From positions 1 to 32,218 of the forward strand of contig CAJVWU010000047.1 in the NCBI GenBank assembly GCA_913009755.1: a stretch of DNA of 32,218 nucleotides, read 5' to 3'. The DNA comes from an uncultured Bacteroidia bacterium. Its GTDB lineage: Bacteria > Bacteroidota > Bacteroidia > Bacteroidales > F082. Position numbers and translations under genes: made by a program. This document shows positions 24,587-32,143 of this stretch, one piece after another. Below the pieces are notes generated by a model that saw nothing but the letters and a program-made list of their open reading frames with translations, did not search any database and was not told the DNA's origin. How positions within the stretch are numbered: position 1 is the stretch's first letter; each line of letters opens with the position of its first letter.

Positions 24587-26521
24587 TTAGATAGTTGGAA
24601 TTAAAGCATCAATCATACTTTCCACCTCCTGATCGGTCAGACCAATGAGTTCAAGGGCATTTACAGGGCAAACGGGCAGGCACATCCCGCAGCCTTTGCA
24701 AACGGCAGAATTTACTTTTGCCATGAACTTCCCATCCTTTTCAATTTTTTCAAAAGCGCTGTAAGGACAAGCTTCTTCACATTTTCCGCACCATTCACAG
24801 GTTTTCTCATTAACTTTGGCTACTGTAGGTTCTAATTCCAGTTCACCGGAATCCACCAGTTCAAAAGATTTTGTGGCGGCTGCCAGTGCCGAATTCATGG
24901 ACTCCATGATATTTTTAGGCCCCTGGCTGGCTCCGGAAATGGTAACTCCGTCAATAACGGTTTCCACAGGCCTTAGTTTCATGTGGATTTCGTTAAAGAA
25001 TTTATCCCTTCCTTTGGGAACTTTTAGTAAATTACTTATTGAATTATCTTTACGCGGTTCCATTCCGGTAACCAAAACCACCAGATCGGCAACCACTTCA
25101 AGCTCTTTATCGGTCGTAAGCACATCTTTGATTTTGACAATAGTCCGGTCACCTTGCTTTTCTATGATCGGCGGGTCATGTTCAAAAGATTGCAGGTAAA
25201 TATCGCCAAGCCGGGATGATTCATCATACCATATTTCGGCTTTGCCATAAGTTCTTATCCCCCTGTTAAAATGGTAGTTATGTATGTTTTTATATTTTTT
25301 CTTTACGGTAATGGCAGTATGAATATTGGCCGTGCAACAATAGCGTGAGCAATATTTGTTTTCTCCGTCCACCTGCCGGCTGCCCACACAATAGATATAT
25401 GCGATATGTTTTATCTCTTTGCCATTATAGGTCAGTTTATCATCACAATAATGCACAATTCTTTTAAACTGAGGAAAAGTAACTACATTATCAATTTCAC
25501 CATAGGCGAATTCTCCTTTTTTGGGCTCATAAGGGTCGAAACCGGTGGCCAGCAGAATGGAACCAACTTTTATATTAAGATTTTCAGTTTTTTGGCTAAA
25601 GTCAATGTTGCTGCATACTTTTTCACATTCACCACAGCGGGTACAGTTTTTCAAATCAATAGCCGGCAATTGCGGGTATTCACTGGGATAATTGTGGAAA
25701 ATTGCTTTACGTTTGGTAATGTTAAAATTAAATTCATCGGGTACTTCAACCGGACAAACATCAATTGCTTTCTGCAATTCCCCACTATTGCAATGAAGTT
25801 TAAAATGACGAGGTGTAATTTGTACTTTCAAATTAAAATTCCCAACACTACCTGAATTTTCAATGACTTCGGCACCTGTAAAAAGGGTCACATGTTTGTG
25901 TTTCATTACTTCGTCATACAGGCGGGTAATAAGTTCTTTTCCGGTTTCTTCGGTGATACAAAGGTCGTCCCATTGTGAAACACGGCCTCCCACAAAAAAT
26001 TCCCTTTCAATAAGGAAAACTTCTGAACCTGCTTCGGCCAACTCAATGGCGGCACGCATTCCGGCTACTCCGGCGCCAATTACTGCAACCGCTTTGGTAG
26101 ATTTTACTTTTATCGGTTCCAATGCTTCGGCATACCGGACTTTTGCGATGGCTGCTTTTACGATTTGTATGGCTTTTTCGGTGGCGCCTTCTTTATTGTC
26201 GGAATGTGCCCAGGAAACCTGTTCGCGGATATTGGCGTGGACATAATTGTATTTGTTTAAACCAGCCCTTTCAACCACTGCGCGAAAAGTCAGTAAATGT
26301 AGTTTTGGGGAACAGGATGCGACCACCACACCATCGAGTTTTCGGTTTTCAATATCCTCCACCATTTCCTTTTGGTTGGAATCGGCGCAGGCAAACATGG
26401 TCGTCTTGGCCAGAGAAACCCCCTCGTCATGTTCGATGGACTGACGCACTTTTTCCACGTCCACATAATCGGAGATATTTCCTCCGCAATGACAGATATA
26501 TACGCCTATTTTTTGTTTCAT
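24587..26521 (-). CDS. qmoB: HdrA/QmoB-type iron-sulfur flavoprotein
   Basis: The 644-residue protein starts YICHCGGNI, the HdrA N-terminal motif, then VVASCSPKLHL. A Rossmann FAD motif VIGAGVAGMRAA lies at 147-158. An internal cluster is CTRCGECEKVCSN, with the HdrA cysteine-rich segment YCVGSRQVDGENKYCSRYCC. Two C-terminal clusters follow: CEWCGKCEEACPYS and CKGCGMCLPVCPVNALEL. In known Qmo complexes the larger subunit QmoB carries a C-terminal MvhD-like domain. This protein ends right after the ferredoxin clusters, and an MvhD-like protein is encoded separately at 27828-28235, so it is closer to canonical HdrA. It shares an ATGA overlap with the upstream qmoA-like gene. Confidence 0.87.
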   Translation of the reverse strand: MKQKIGVYICHCGGNISDYVDVEKVRQSIEHDEGVSLAKTTMFACADSNQKEMVEDIENRKLDGVVVASCSPKLHLLTFRAVVERAGLNKYNYVHANIREQVSWAHSDNKEGATEKAIQIVKAAIAKVRYAEALEPIKVKSTKAVAVIGAGVAGMRAAIELAEAGSEVFLIEREFFVGGRVSQWDDLCITEETGKELITRLYDEVMKHKHVTLFTGAEVIENSGSVGNFNLKVQITPRHFKLHCNSGELQKAIDVCPVEVPDEFNFNITKRKAIFHNYPSEYPQLPAIDLKNCTRCGECEKVCSNIDFSQKTENLNIKVGSILLATGFDPYEPKKGEFAYGEIDNVVTFPQFKRIVHYCDDKLTYNGKEIKHIAYIYCVGSRQVDGENKYCSRYCCTANIHTAITVKKKYKNIHNYHFNRGIRTYGKAEIWYDESSRLGDIYLQSFEHDPPIIEKQGDRTIVKIKDVLTTDKELEVVADLVVLVTGMEPRKDNSISNLLKVPKGRDKFFNEIHMKLRPVETVIDGVTISGASQGPKNIMESMNSALAAATKSFELVDSGELELEPTVAKVNEKTCEWCGKCEEACPYSAFEKIEKDGKFMAKVNSAVCKGCGMCLPVCPVNALELIGLTDQEVESMIDALIPTI

Positions 26522-27822
26522 AATGTAGCCCTCCTTAAATAACTGGTTGTTTCTGCTGAGGCAGCACCTCCCGAAAGAATCGAATCGGGAATATCCATCG
26601 GGCCGGATGCCGTACCCGCTACAAATACTCCTTCAATGCTTGTTTTGGCCGGGCTTGCCAGGATATCCGATTGGTTGATAAAATGAAAGGGGTCAAGTTC
26701 AAGTTTTTGATTATCAAAAACATCGGAGATGCCCTGATGAGGCAACACACCCACCGAAAGCACTACCATATCATGTTCGGCTTCTTTCACAACTCCCGCT
26801 TCAATATCTTCGTAACGTAAAACCAGGTTACCGTTTTCTTTTTCAGTGATCTTTCCTGCTTTTCCTTTAATAAATTCAACCCCCATATCCTGGGCCTGGG
26901 CATAAAACTCATTAAATCCTTTTCCAAATGCCCGGATGTGCAGGTAATAAATTGTAATATCAGCCATTGGCAAAGCACCCATCAGCAACTGAGCCTGTTT
27001 AATGGAATACATGCAACAGATTTGTGAGCATATCGGATTTCCCACGGATTTATCGCGTGAACCGGTACACAACACATAAGCAATGTTATCGGGCATTTTG
27101 CCGTCACCCGGACGCAAAATGGTATTAAAAGGACGGGTAGGAGCCAGTTCACGTTCCATTTGCATGGAAGTAATTATGTTTTTATAAGTTCCATATCCGT
27201 AGCGTGGAATTTTCAGCGGGTCGAACAAATCAAACCCGGTAGCTACCACCACCGATTTTATTTTTACCAGAAATTCTTCTTCGATTTGTGTAAAATCAAT
27301 ACAATTGGGAGGACATACCCGTTCGCAGGCACCACATAAGATACAGTTTTCGATATCAATAACCGCGGCACGCGGACTGGCAATATTAAATGGAATATAG
27401 GCCGCTTTCCGTCCCACAAGGCCGTATTGATATTCATCAGAAACACTTACGGGACAAGCTTCTTCGCACAACTGGCATCCGGTACAGGCTTCAACATCCA
27501 CATAACGTGGTTTTTTTAGGATGATGGCTTCGAATTGACGTTCCCCCTTTTTGGTTATTTTTTTGGCTTCGGCACCGGTAAAAATTGTGATGTTGGAATT
27601 TCGTGCTATTTCCGAAACTTTTGGTGTGGTGATACAAGCCGCACAATCAAGGGTTGGAAACACTTTGCTGAGTAAAATCATTTTACCGCCGATAGAGGGT
27701 TCTTTCTCAACAAGCAAAACCTTATAGCCGAGTTTTGCCAGGTTCAGGGCTGACTCGCCCCCCGCAATACCACCACCAACCACAAGAACATCGTATTCCC
27801 ATGTTTTCATTTGTTCCTGCAT
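26518..27822 (-). CDS. qmoA: QmoA-like (short HdrA) iron-sulfur flavoprotein
   Basis: The 434-residue protein begins with an FAD-binding VLVVGGGIAGGESALNLA at about residue 12. The HdrA cysteine segment LDCAACITTPKVSE follows, then two ferredoxin-type clusters, CTGCQLCEEACPVSVS and CILCGACERVCPPNCIDF. Later come CTGSRDKSVGNPICSQICCMYS and the second dinucleotide-binding half, ending FVAGTASGPMDIPDSI. Its short length and lack of the N-terminal CHCGGN part match QmoA rather than full HdrA. It overlaps the larger flavoprotein gene by 4 bases. With QmoB, QmoC and the FlpD-like protein it should form a membrane-associated electron-transfer complex. No AprAB, the usual partner in sulfate reducers, is encoded here. 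Confidence 0.87.
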   Translation of the reverse strand: MQEQMKTWEYDVLVVGGGIAGGESALNLAKLGYKVLLVEKEPSIGGKMILLSKVFPTLDCAACITTPKVSEIARNSNITIFTGAEAKKITKKGERQFEAIILKKPRYVDVEACTGCQLCEEACPVSVSDEYQYGLVGRKAAYIPFNIASPRAAVIDIENCILCGACERVCPPNCIDFTQIEEEFLVKIKSVVVATGFDLFDPLKIPRYGYGTYKNIITSMQMERELAPTRPFNTILRPGDGKMPDNIAYVLCTGSRDKSVGNPICSQICCMYSIKQAQLLMGALPMADITIYYLHIRAFGKGFNEFYAQAQDMGVEFIKGKAGKITEKENGNLVLRYEDIEAGVVKEAEHDMVVLSVGVLPHQGISDVFDNQKLELDPFHFINQSDILASPAKTSIEGVFVAGTASGPMDIPDSILSGGAASAETTSYLRRATL

Positions 27823-27827
27823 ACTAT

Positions 27828-28235
27828 TTAATTTGAAGATTTACTTAAATATTCGGTAAAACTTTTTACATGTTTTACAAAAGGCTCACTACATACCGAA
27901 CAAATGGCTGCCATTTTTAAACGGGCAGGATCTATTCCTTTGTCTTTCATTAACTGCTGGGTAACATTCATCAACTGCCCTGTTTTTTCGGTACATGTTT
28001 CACCATAGGGACAATCGGTGCCATCGGCAGCTAAGAATACCCCATCGAACCCCTGCTCTAATGCATGTAAAATCCATCTTGGTTTTATTGCACTGGAACA
28101 GGGAACAGGAATTGTGTAAACAGTTGGCGGATAGTGTAGCTTTAAAAGGCCGGCCATATCAATAGCCGGATCGGAGATTTTTTCCGTTGAGAAAACCAAA
28201 ATCTTAGGGCTATTATTTACTTTTCCACCTGCCAT
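27828..28235 (-). CDS. FlpD/MvhD-like iron-sulfur protein
   Basis: The 135-residue protein shows the pattern VPCSSAIKPRWILHALEQGFDGVFLAADGTDCPYGETC, here in pieces: C46, then GFDGVFLA, then C75 and C81. LMKDKGIDPARLKM then ICSVCSEPF gives C112 and C115. This corresponds to the MvhD/FlpD family, a small [2Fe-2S] protein that passes electrons to HdrA. In QmoB the same domain is fused at the C-terminus, whereas here it is a separate gene directly ahead of qmoA (5-base gap). It most likely delivers or accepts electrons at the HdrA-type subunit. Confidence 0.78.
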   Translation of the reverse strand: MAGGKVNNSPKILVFSTEKISDPAIDMAGLLKLHYPPTVYTIPVPCSSAIKPRWILHALEQGFDGVFLAADGTDCPYGETCTEKTGQLMNVTQQLMKDKGIDPARLKMAAICSVCSEPFVKHVKSFTEYLSKSSN

Positions 28236-28237
28236 TG

Positions 28238-28486
28238 TTATTTTTTTAGAAAGATTTTATAAAATCCTGCTTCTTCAAGTGTTCCCAGGTATTCATATCC
28301 TTTTTTGGTACACCATTTTGGAATGTCGCGACGGGTTCCCTCGTCAGCGGAAAGCACCTCCATAACTTGTCCTTTTTCAATTTGACCGATGGCTTTTTTT
28401 GCAGCCAATAGTGGTCCCGGGCATGAAGTTCCGCGGGCATCTACCGATTTGTCAACTGTTAATGCTGTTAATTCTTCTGTGTTCAT
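28238..28486 (-). CDS. tusA: TusA sulfur carrier protein
   Basis: The 82-residue protein contains the diagnostic CPGP motif (DARGTSCPGPLLAAKKAI, C22) followed by GQVMEVLSADEGTRRDIPKW, the TusA fold. TusA carries a persulfide on the CPGP cysteine. In dissimilatory sulfur metabolism it works with DsrE-family and rhodanese proteins to move sulfur between enzymes. Here it lies between the two dsrE-family genes and the FlpD/HdrA genes, with 2 bases to the next gene. That is the neighbourhood expected for cytoplasmic sulfane-sulfur delivery. Confidence 0.95.
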   Translation of the reverse strand: MNTEELTALTVDKSVDARGTSCPGPLLAAKKAIGQIEKGQVMEVLSADEGTRRDIPKWCTKKGYEYLGTLEEAGFYKIFLKK

Positions 28487-28519
28487 GATTTCTGTTTTTA
28501 AAATTTAACATTCTATTTA

Positions 28520-28759
28520 CTATATAAAAAGCTGAATACTGCTTTCACCGGCATCAGCAATAAACGTGGCAACACCGTAATAGGATAAGTTGGAGTAATC
28601 AATCATTTCCTCTTTTTTAAAGCCCATCAAATCCATAGACATTGCACAAATGCATATTTCTACGCCAAGTTCTCCGGCTGTCTTCAGCAACTCTTCGGGA
28701 GAAGAAATGTTTTTGTGTTTCATGATTCCTTTAATCATGTTTTTTCCCAACCCTTCCAT
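28520..28759 (-). CDS. Short DsrE-family protein (C-terminal half only)
   Basis: The 79-residue protein corresponds to the second half of DsrE2-like proteins: SSPEELLKTAGELGVEICIC, AMSMDLMGFKKEEMI, then YGVATFIADAGESS and a final IQLFI. The cysteines in EICICAMSMDLMG sit where the sulfur-binding cysteine of DsrE2 lies. The first ATG gives only this half. Upstream, the same frame is closed by a stop 7 codons before it, so the N-terminal sheet of a normal ~150-residue DsrE is absent. It may be a genuine short form that pairs with the full-length DsrE encoded 34 bases upstream, or a 5'-truncated gene. Genes on both sides are intact and tightly spaced, which favours function. Confidence 0.75.
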   Translation of the reverse strand: MEGLGKNMIKGIMKHKNISSPEELLKTAGELGVEICICAMSMDLMGFKKEEMIDYSNLSYYGVATFIADAGESSIQLFI

Positions 28760-28793
28760 GTTCAGCTTCTGGCATAATTAAAGTTTTAACGGA

Positions 28794-29213
28794 TTAAATA
28801 AAGAGGTTAATATCTGCCTCTTCCGCGGAAGTCATGTATTCACCAATGCCGCAGATATCATCGGCCAGATCAATGAAGTCGTCCGGTTTTTCGCCATGCC
28901 ATACTTTTCCGGCAAAGCCGCAAATGTGGATCTTTACATTGGTCATCTCTTTGGCTGTGCGGAAAGCTTCAGTCCAATGCGGAGTGTTCAGGCGTTTCAG
29001 GGAAGCCAGGAATTCGTCTTTCTTGTCAGTGATCTCGGATACCCTGTCATTTACCATTGCATTTTCTTTTTTAAATGCAAATGCAGCCTGCAACAGGACA
29101 AAGATGTCAACATCCATGTCTTCGGCGGCAGCACCACCAAGAATTACACCGGCAGCCGTGAGTTTGTCCACGCTTCCGGAAAACAGTGCTAAGGTTAATT
29201 TTTTGTTTGCCAT
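28794..29213 (-). CDS. DsrE/DsrE2-family sulfurtransferase-like protein
   Basis: The 139-residue protein runs LTLALFSGSVDKLTAAGVIL, VDIFVLLQAAFAFKKENA, then NVKIHICGFAGKVWHG with the probable sulfur-binding Cys, and ends EEADINLFI like the shorter DsrE gene that follows. DsrE-family proteins exchange persulfide sulfur with TusA. It is the first gene of the eight-gene dsrE-tusA-flpD-qmo operon. A strong AAGGAGG Shine-Dalgarno-like sequence lies just ahead of the ATG, which is uncommon in Bacteroidota and suggests high translation. The upstream 153 bases are shared with the divergent Crp/Fnr-type regulator. Confidence 0.85.
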   Translation of the reverse strand: MANKKLTLALFSGSVDKLTAAGVILGGAAAEDMDVDIFVLLQAAFAFKKENAMVNDRVSEITDKKDEFLASLKRLNTPHWTEAFRTAKEMTNVKIHICGFAGKVWHGEKPDDFIDLADDICGIGEYMTSAEEADINLFI

Positions 29214-29260
29214 TATTTTTCCTCCTTTTAAATTAATTTGATGTTATTTAATTAACAGTA

Positions 29261-29275
29261 TAAAAGTACCGTACT
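29261..29275 (-). promoter_or_regulatory. Candidate -7 element (TACTTTTA) and small dyad for the dsrE-qmo operon
   Basis: On the minus strand TACTTTTA (29261-29268) is one base off TAnnTTTG, with a TTG 20 bases upstream. It overlaps the short inverted repeat AGTAC-C-GTACT (29265-29275). Weak evidence. Confidence 0.3.
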
Positions 29276-29322
29276 CCAAATTTTAAACCAAGGAAGAGAC
29301 GGTGATATTGATTTCATTAATT

Positions 29323-29338
29323 TGTGATTTAAATCATA
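29323..29338. promoter_or_regulatory. Crp/Fnr-type dyad TGTGA-N6-TCATA
   Basis: TGTGA-TTTAAA-TCATA contains the 12-base perfect palindrome TGATTTAAATCA (29325-29336) and fits a Crp-family site with one mismatch. It lies between the divergent Crp/Fnr-type gene and the dsrE-qmo operon, and between the candidate -33 and -7 boxes of the regulator gene. That fits autorepression plus control of the sulfur operon. Confidence 0.5.
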
Positions 29339-29346
29339 TTTTACTT

Positions 29347-29354
29347 TAACTTTG
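29347..29354 (+). promoter_or_regulatory. -7 element (TAACTTTG) for the Crp/Fnr-type gene
   Basis: TAACTTTG matches TAnnTTTG exactly. TTG at 29322-29324 is a -33 candidate 22 bases upstream. Transcription should start close to 29361, a few bases before the ATG at 29367, so the leader is very short. Confidence 0.5.
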
Positions 29355-29366
29355 TTTTAAAATGAT

Positions 29367-30053
29367 ATGGTGATGAAATCGGTAAGCTGTTCAACCTGTC
29401 TGTTAAAATCCAAAGCGGCAGAAAATCTGGAAGATGCCGAATTAAATATATTAGGCCAAAGTTGTGTGGAGGTTGTTTTTCAAAAAGGGGAGACCATTTT
29501 CAAGCAAAGTGCCTTGTCTTCCAATATTATATATTTGCAAAGTGGAATGGTAAAGCTGATCATGGCAGGGCCTCAGCGAACGCAGATATTACGCATTAAA
29601 AAAGCGCCTTGTTATCTGGGTTTACCGACCACTATGGGCGACAAGGTCAATCACTATTCGGCAGTGGCGGTGGAACCTACAACTGCTTGTTTTATAGATA
29701 TTGTGGCATTTAAGCAATTGCTCCGGCTGAATACTGATTTTTCTAATGAAATCACTATTGAACTTTGTAAAAACGAACTGGAACAATTTCACCGTTGTGT
29801 AAAACTTGTTCAAAGCCATGTATTTGGCCGCATGGCCGGCAATCTGCTTTATTTTGCCAATGAAATTTATCGGTCGGACGAATATGACCTTCCCCTTTCA
29901 AGAAACGAACTGGCCGATTTGGCTTATACCTCCCGGGAAACAGTGAGCCGGTTATTAAGCGATCTGGCCAAAGAACAGGTAATTAAAATTCAGGGGAAAC
30001 ATATTCAGATTATCAATAAAACGATGCTTCAAAAAATTAGTGAGAAAGGATAA
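29367..30053 (+). CDS. Crp/Fnr-family transcriptional regulator, cysteine-rich
   Basis: The 228-residue protein has a cyclic-nucleotide-binding-type beta-roll (about 30-130: GETIFKQSALSSNIIYLQSG) and a C-terminal HTH, LSRNELADLAYTSRETVSRL at 178-197, typical of Crp/Fnr regulators. It has seven cysteines: C8, C11, C33, C82, C108, C134 and C144. The N-terminal CSTC pair could bind a cluster or sense sulfane sulfur or redox, but this is speculation. It is divergent from the dsrE-tusA-qmo operon with a Crp-like dyad between, so it is the best candidate regulator of the sulfur genes. A second ATG at 29373 is also possible as start. Confidence 0.88.
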   Translation: MVMKSVSCSTCLLKSKAAENLEDAELNILGQSCVEVVFQKGETIFKQSALSSNIIYLQSGMVKLIMAGPQRTQILRIKKAPCYLGLPTTMGDKVNHYSAVAVEPTTACFIDIVAFKQLLRLNTDFSNEITIELCKNELEQFHRCVKLVQSHVFGRMAGNLLYFANEIYRSDEYDLPLSRNELADLAYTSRETVSRLLSDLAKEQVIKIQGKHIQIINKTMLQKISEKG

Positions 30054-30118
30054 GGGAAAAACAGTGAGGGCAGAAGAACACATTTTTTTTGAAATATCCG
30101 GAGTATTGCATTTTTTTA

Positions 30119-30126
30119 TAAATTTG
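30119..30126 (+). promoter_or_regulatory. Candidate -7 element (TAAATTTG) for the TPR regulator gene
   Basis: TAAATTTG matches TAnnTTTG exactly, 34 bases before the ATG at 30161. No good -33 partner; the upstream stretch is T-rich. Confidence 0.4.
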
Positions 30127-30160
30127 TGAAAACCAAATTAATAACATTCTGTTTTTAAGG

Positions 30161-31981
30161 ATGAAAAAGACAGTTACCGAACAATACCGTTTTTCATATC
30201 CTGTTTTCATCATGTTGTCTTTTCTATTGCTTTTCCATACCGGGATAGCGGAAGCCGAAAACAACTTTTCTAAACTGGAAAAGAAAGTCATGGAAATGGC
30301 CGACGATACAGCCAAAGTGAACATCCTGTTAAAACTGGGCGAACATTATTGCAGTTTTGACAATGACAAAGCCCTGATGTTCTTGCAGGAGGCCTACACC
30401 ATCTCGCTGGCAAATGACTATACCGAAGGCATCGGCAAAAGCCTGATGTGGCAGGGGCGTGTGTATTATTACAAGTCCAACTTCAGTTTGTCGAACAAGT
30501 ATCTTGATAAAGCCAAAAAACCACTGGAAGCTGCTGCAGACTCCGGCACTCTTGCATTCTGGCATCTGGCCAAAGCATTCAGTCTGCGCACAAGCGGCGA
30601 CTATGTTGGCGCTGTAGAAATGTTTAAAAAGGGCATTGAGTTGTCCAGACAGACGGGAAAAATAACAACAATGACAACGTGTTATCTGGAAATGGGGATA
30701 ACATTGCTTGAGCGGGGGGATGCTCACAAGGCCATGAACTATTTCAAGGAAGGGCTGGCCATAGCCAAAGATGCCGGTAACAAAGTCGTGATCGCCAATG
30801 CGCTGACATCCATTGCCGGTGCCCATAAAGCAAAGGGCTCGCCGGATTCTGCGCTGATCTATTACCGGCAGGCGCTGAAAATACGCACGGCATTAAAAAT
30901 GGACCGGCATATTGCTTCCTCCGAAATGTCAATCGGAGAATTACTCATTGAAATGGGAAGATATGCCCAAGCAGAGCAATCGTTAAAACATGCAATTTCC
31001 TTGTTTAAAAAGTTCGATGAGAAAACAGGCATCGTAGTGACGAACATGTCCCTGGCCAACGCCATGAACAGGCAGGGAAAACCCGAAGGCATTGAGCTTG
31101 CCAAACAAACACTTCAAGTGGCGAAAAACATTGACAATCCAAACCTGTTAAGTTTTGTTTACGAAAAACTGTCTGATATATATGCTTTCAATCATGGCTA
31201 TCAAAAAGCATTTGAATATCAAAAAAAGTATGATGTGCTTAAAGACAGTTTGTTCACCTCTAAAAAAGAACGGATGCTTGCCGAGGTGGAAGCCAAATTC
31301 CAATCGGAAAAGAAAGACAGGGACATCGCCTTGCTGAAAGAAAGAGCGAAAGTGGAACGGAACAGAAATATTATGCTGATCGTTTTGCTGGTTGTATTCC
31401 TGATCGTGATCTTTCTGCTGATCATTATGTTCCGGTATAAGTCAACCGCTTTCAAGCGGCAGCAAAAGCTGTTGGAACAGGAAAAGATCATTCACGCTCA
31501 GGAAAACGAAATTGCTGAAAAAGAGAAACAACTGCTAAAGGAACAACTGGAATCCAAAAACCGTGAACTGGCTTCCAAAGCGCTGGAGATGATAAGGATG
31601 AATGAAACCATCTCCGGGATCATTGAAAAGCTGGAAGGGTTTAACAGTTCTGCGGATACGAACCCCAAAATGGTTAAAAACACCAAAGAGATCATCCGTG
31701 ATCTGGAAACCCATACCAAGCAAAACATCTGGAACGAATTTGACAAAATATTTAAGAATATCCACTCGGAATTTTACGCCAGACTATTCGAAACCTGCCC
31801 CGACCTGACCTCCACCGAGATAAAAACTGCTGCTCTCCTTAAACTTAACCTTACCACCAAAGAAATTGCCGCCATCACATTCAAGTCAGAAGGCGGTATC
31901 AAGACCACCCGCTACCGGCTGCGCAAAAAACTTGGGCTGTCGGGCGACGACAATCTGGTTCCTTTTTTAATGCAAATCTGA
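30161..31981 (+). CDS. Transmembrane TPR protein with C-terminal LuxR-like HTH
   Basis: The 606-residue protein has an N-terminal signal sequence (about residues 13-31, FSYPVFIMLSFLLLFHTG). Several tetratricopeptide repeats follow to about 380, with cores such as GDYVGAVEMFKKGIELSRQTG, GDAHKAMNYFKEGLAIAKDAG and SPDSALIYYRQALKIRTAL. One transmembrane helix lies near 405-427 (MLIVLLVVFLIVIFLLIIMF), then a charged coiled coil (about 435-480). The C-terminal HTH is LTSTEIKTAALLKLNLTTKE, then GGIKTTRYRLRKKLGL. This layout (periplasmic TPRs, one membrane span, coiled coil, cytoplasmic HTH and no kinase) is a common Bacteroidota one-component design. Target genes are unknown. A downstream partner cannot be judged because the window ends soon after. 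Confidence 0.85.
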   Translation: MKKTVTEQYRFSYPVFIMLSFLLLFHTGIAEAENNFSKLEKKVMEMADDTAKVNILLKLGEHYCSFDNDKALMFLQEAYTISLANDYTEGIGKSLMWQGRVYYYKSNFSLSNKYLDKAKKPLEAAADSGTLAFWHLAKAFSLRTSGDYVGAVEMFKKGIELSRQTGKITTMTTCYLEMGITLLERGDAHKAMNYFKEGLAIAKDAGNKVVIANALTSIAGAHKAKGSPDSALIYYRQALKIRTALKMDRHIASSEMSIGELLIEMGRYAQAEQSLKHAISLFKKFDEKTGIVVTNMSLANAMNRQGKPEGIELAKQTLQVAKNIDNPNLLSFVYEKLSDIYAFNHGYQKAFEYQKKYDVLKDSLFTSKKERMLAEVEAKFQSEKKDRDIALLKERAKVERNRNIMLIVLLVVFLIVIFLLIIMFRYKSTAFKRQQKLLEQEKIIHAQENEIAEKEKQLLKEQLESKNRELASKALEMIRMNETISGIIEKLEGFNSSADTNPKMVKNTKEIIRDLETHTKQNIWNEFDKIFKNIHSEFYARLFETCPDLTSTEIKTAALLKLNLTTKEIAAITFKSEGGIKTTRYRLRKKLGLSGDDNLVPFLMQI

Positions 31982-32143
31982 GGCCGGCCAGCATTCAATA
32001 GAGCCTTCATTACCTCCCTGTCATTTTTTCCATACTCTTTTGTAATGTTTCTAAATAAATCGTATATTGGTATTATAACCCTAAACTACTAACCCAACGT
32101 GGACAAGCCACAACCAAACAGGGATTTTTTGCATCTTTGAGAC

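Noticed and set aside
24587-27822. Methanogen-type HdrABC heterodisulfide reductase
   Set aside because: No HdrB-type protein with CCG domains is present, and the HdrC-like protein is fused to a cytochrome-b-like membrane part, which points to Qmo instead.
28760-28793. Frameshift joining the two dsrE genes into one
   Set aside because: The upstream gene is full-length with its own normal end (INLFI, then stop), so the short gene is not its displaced C-terminus.
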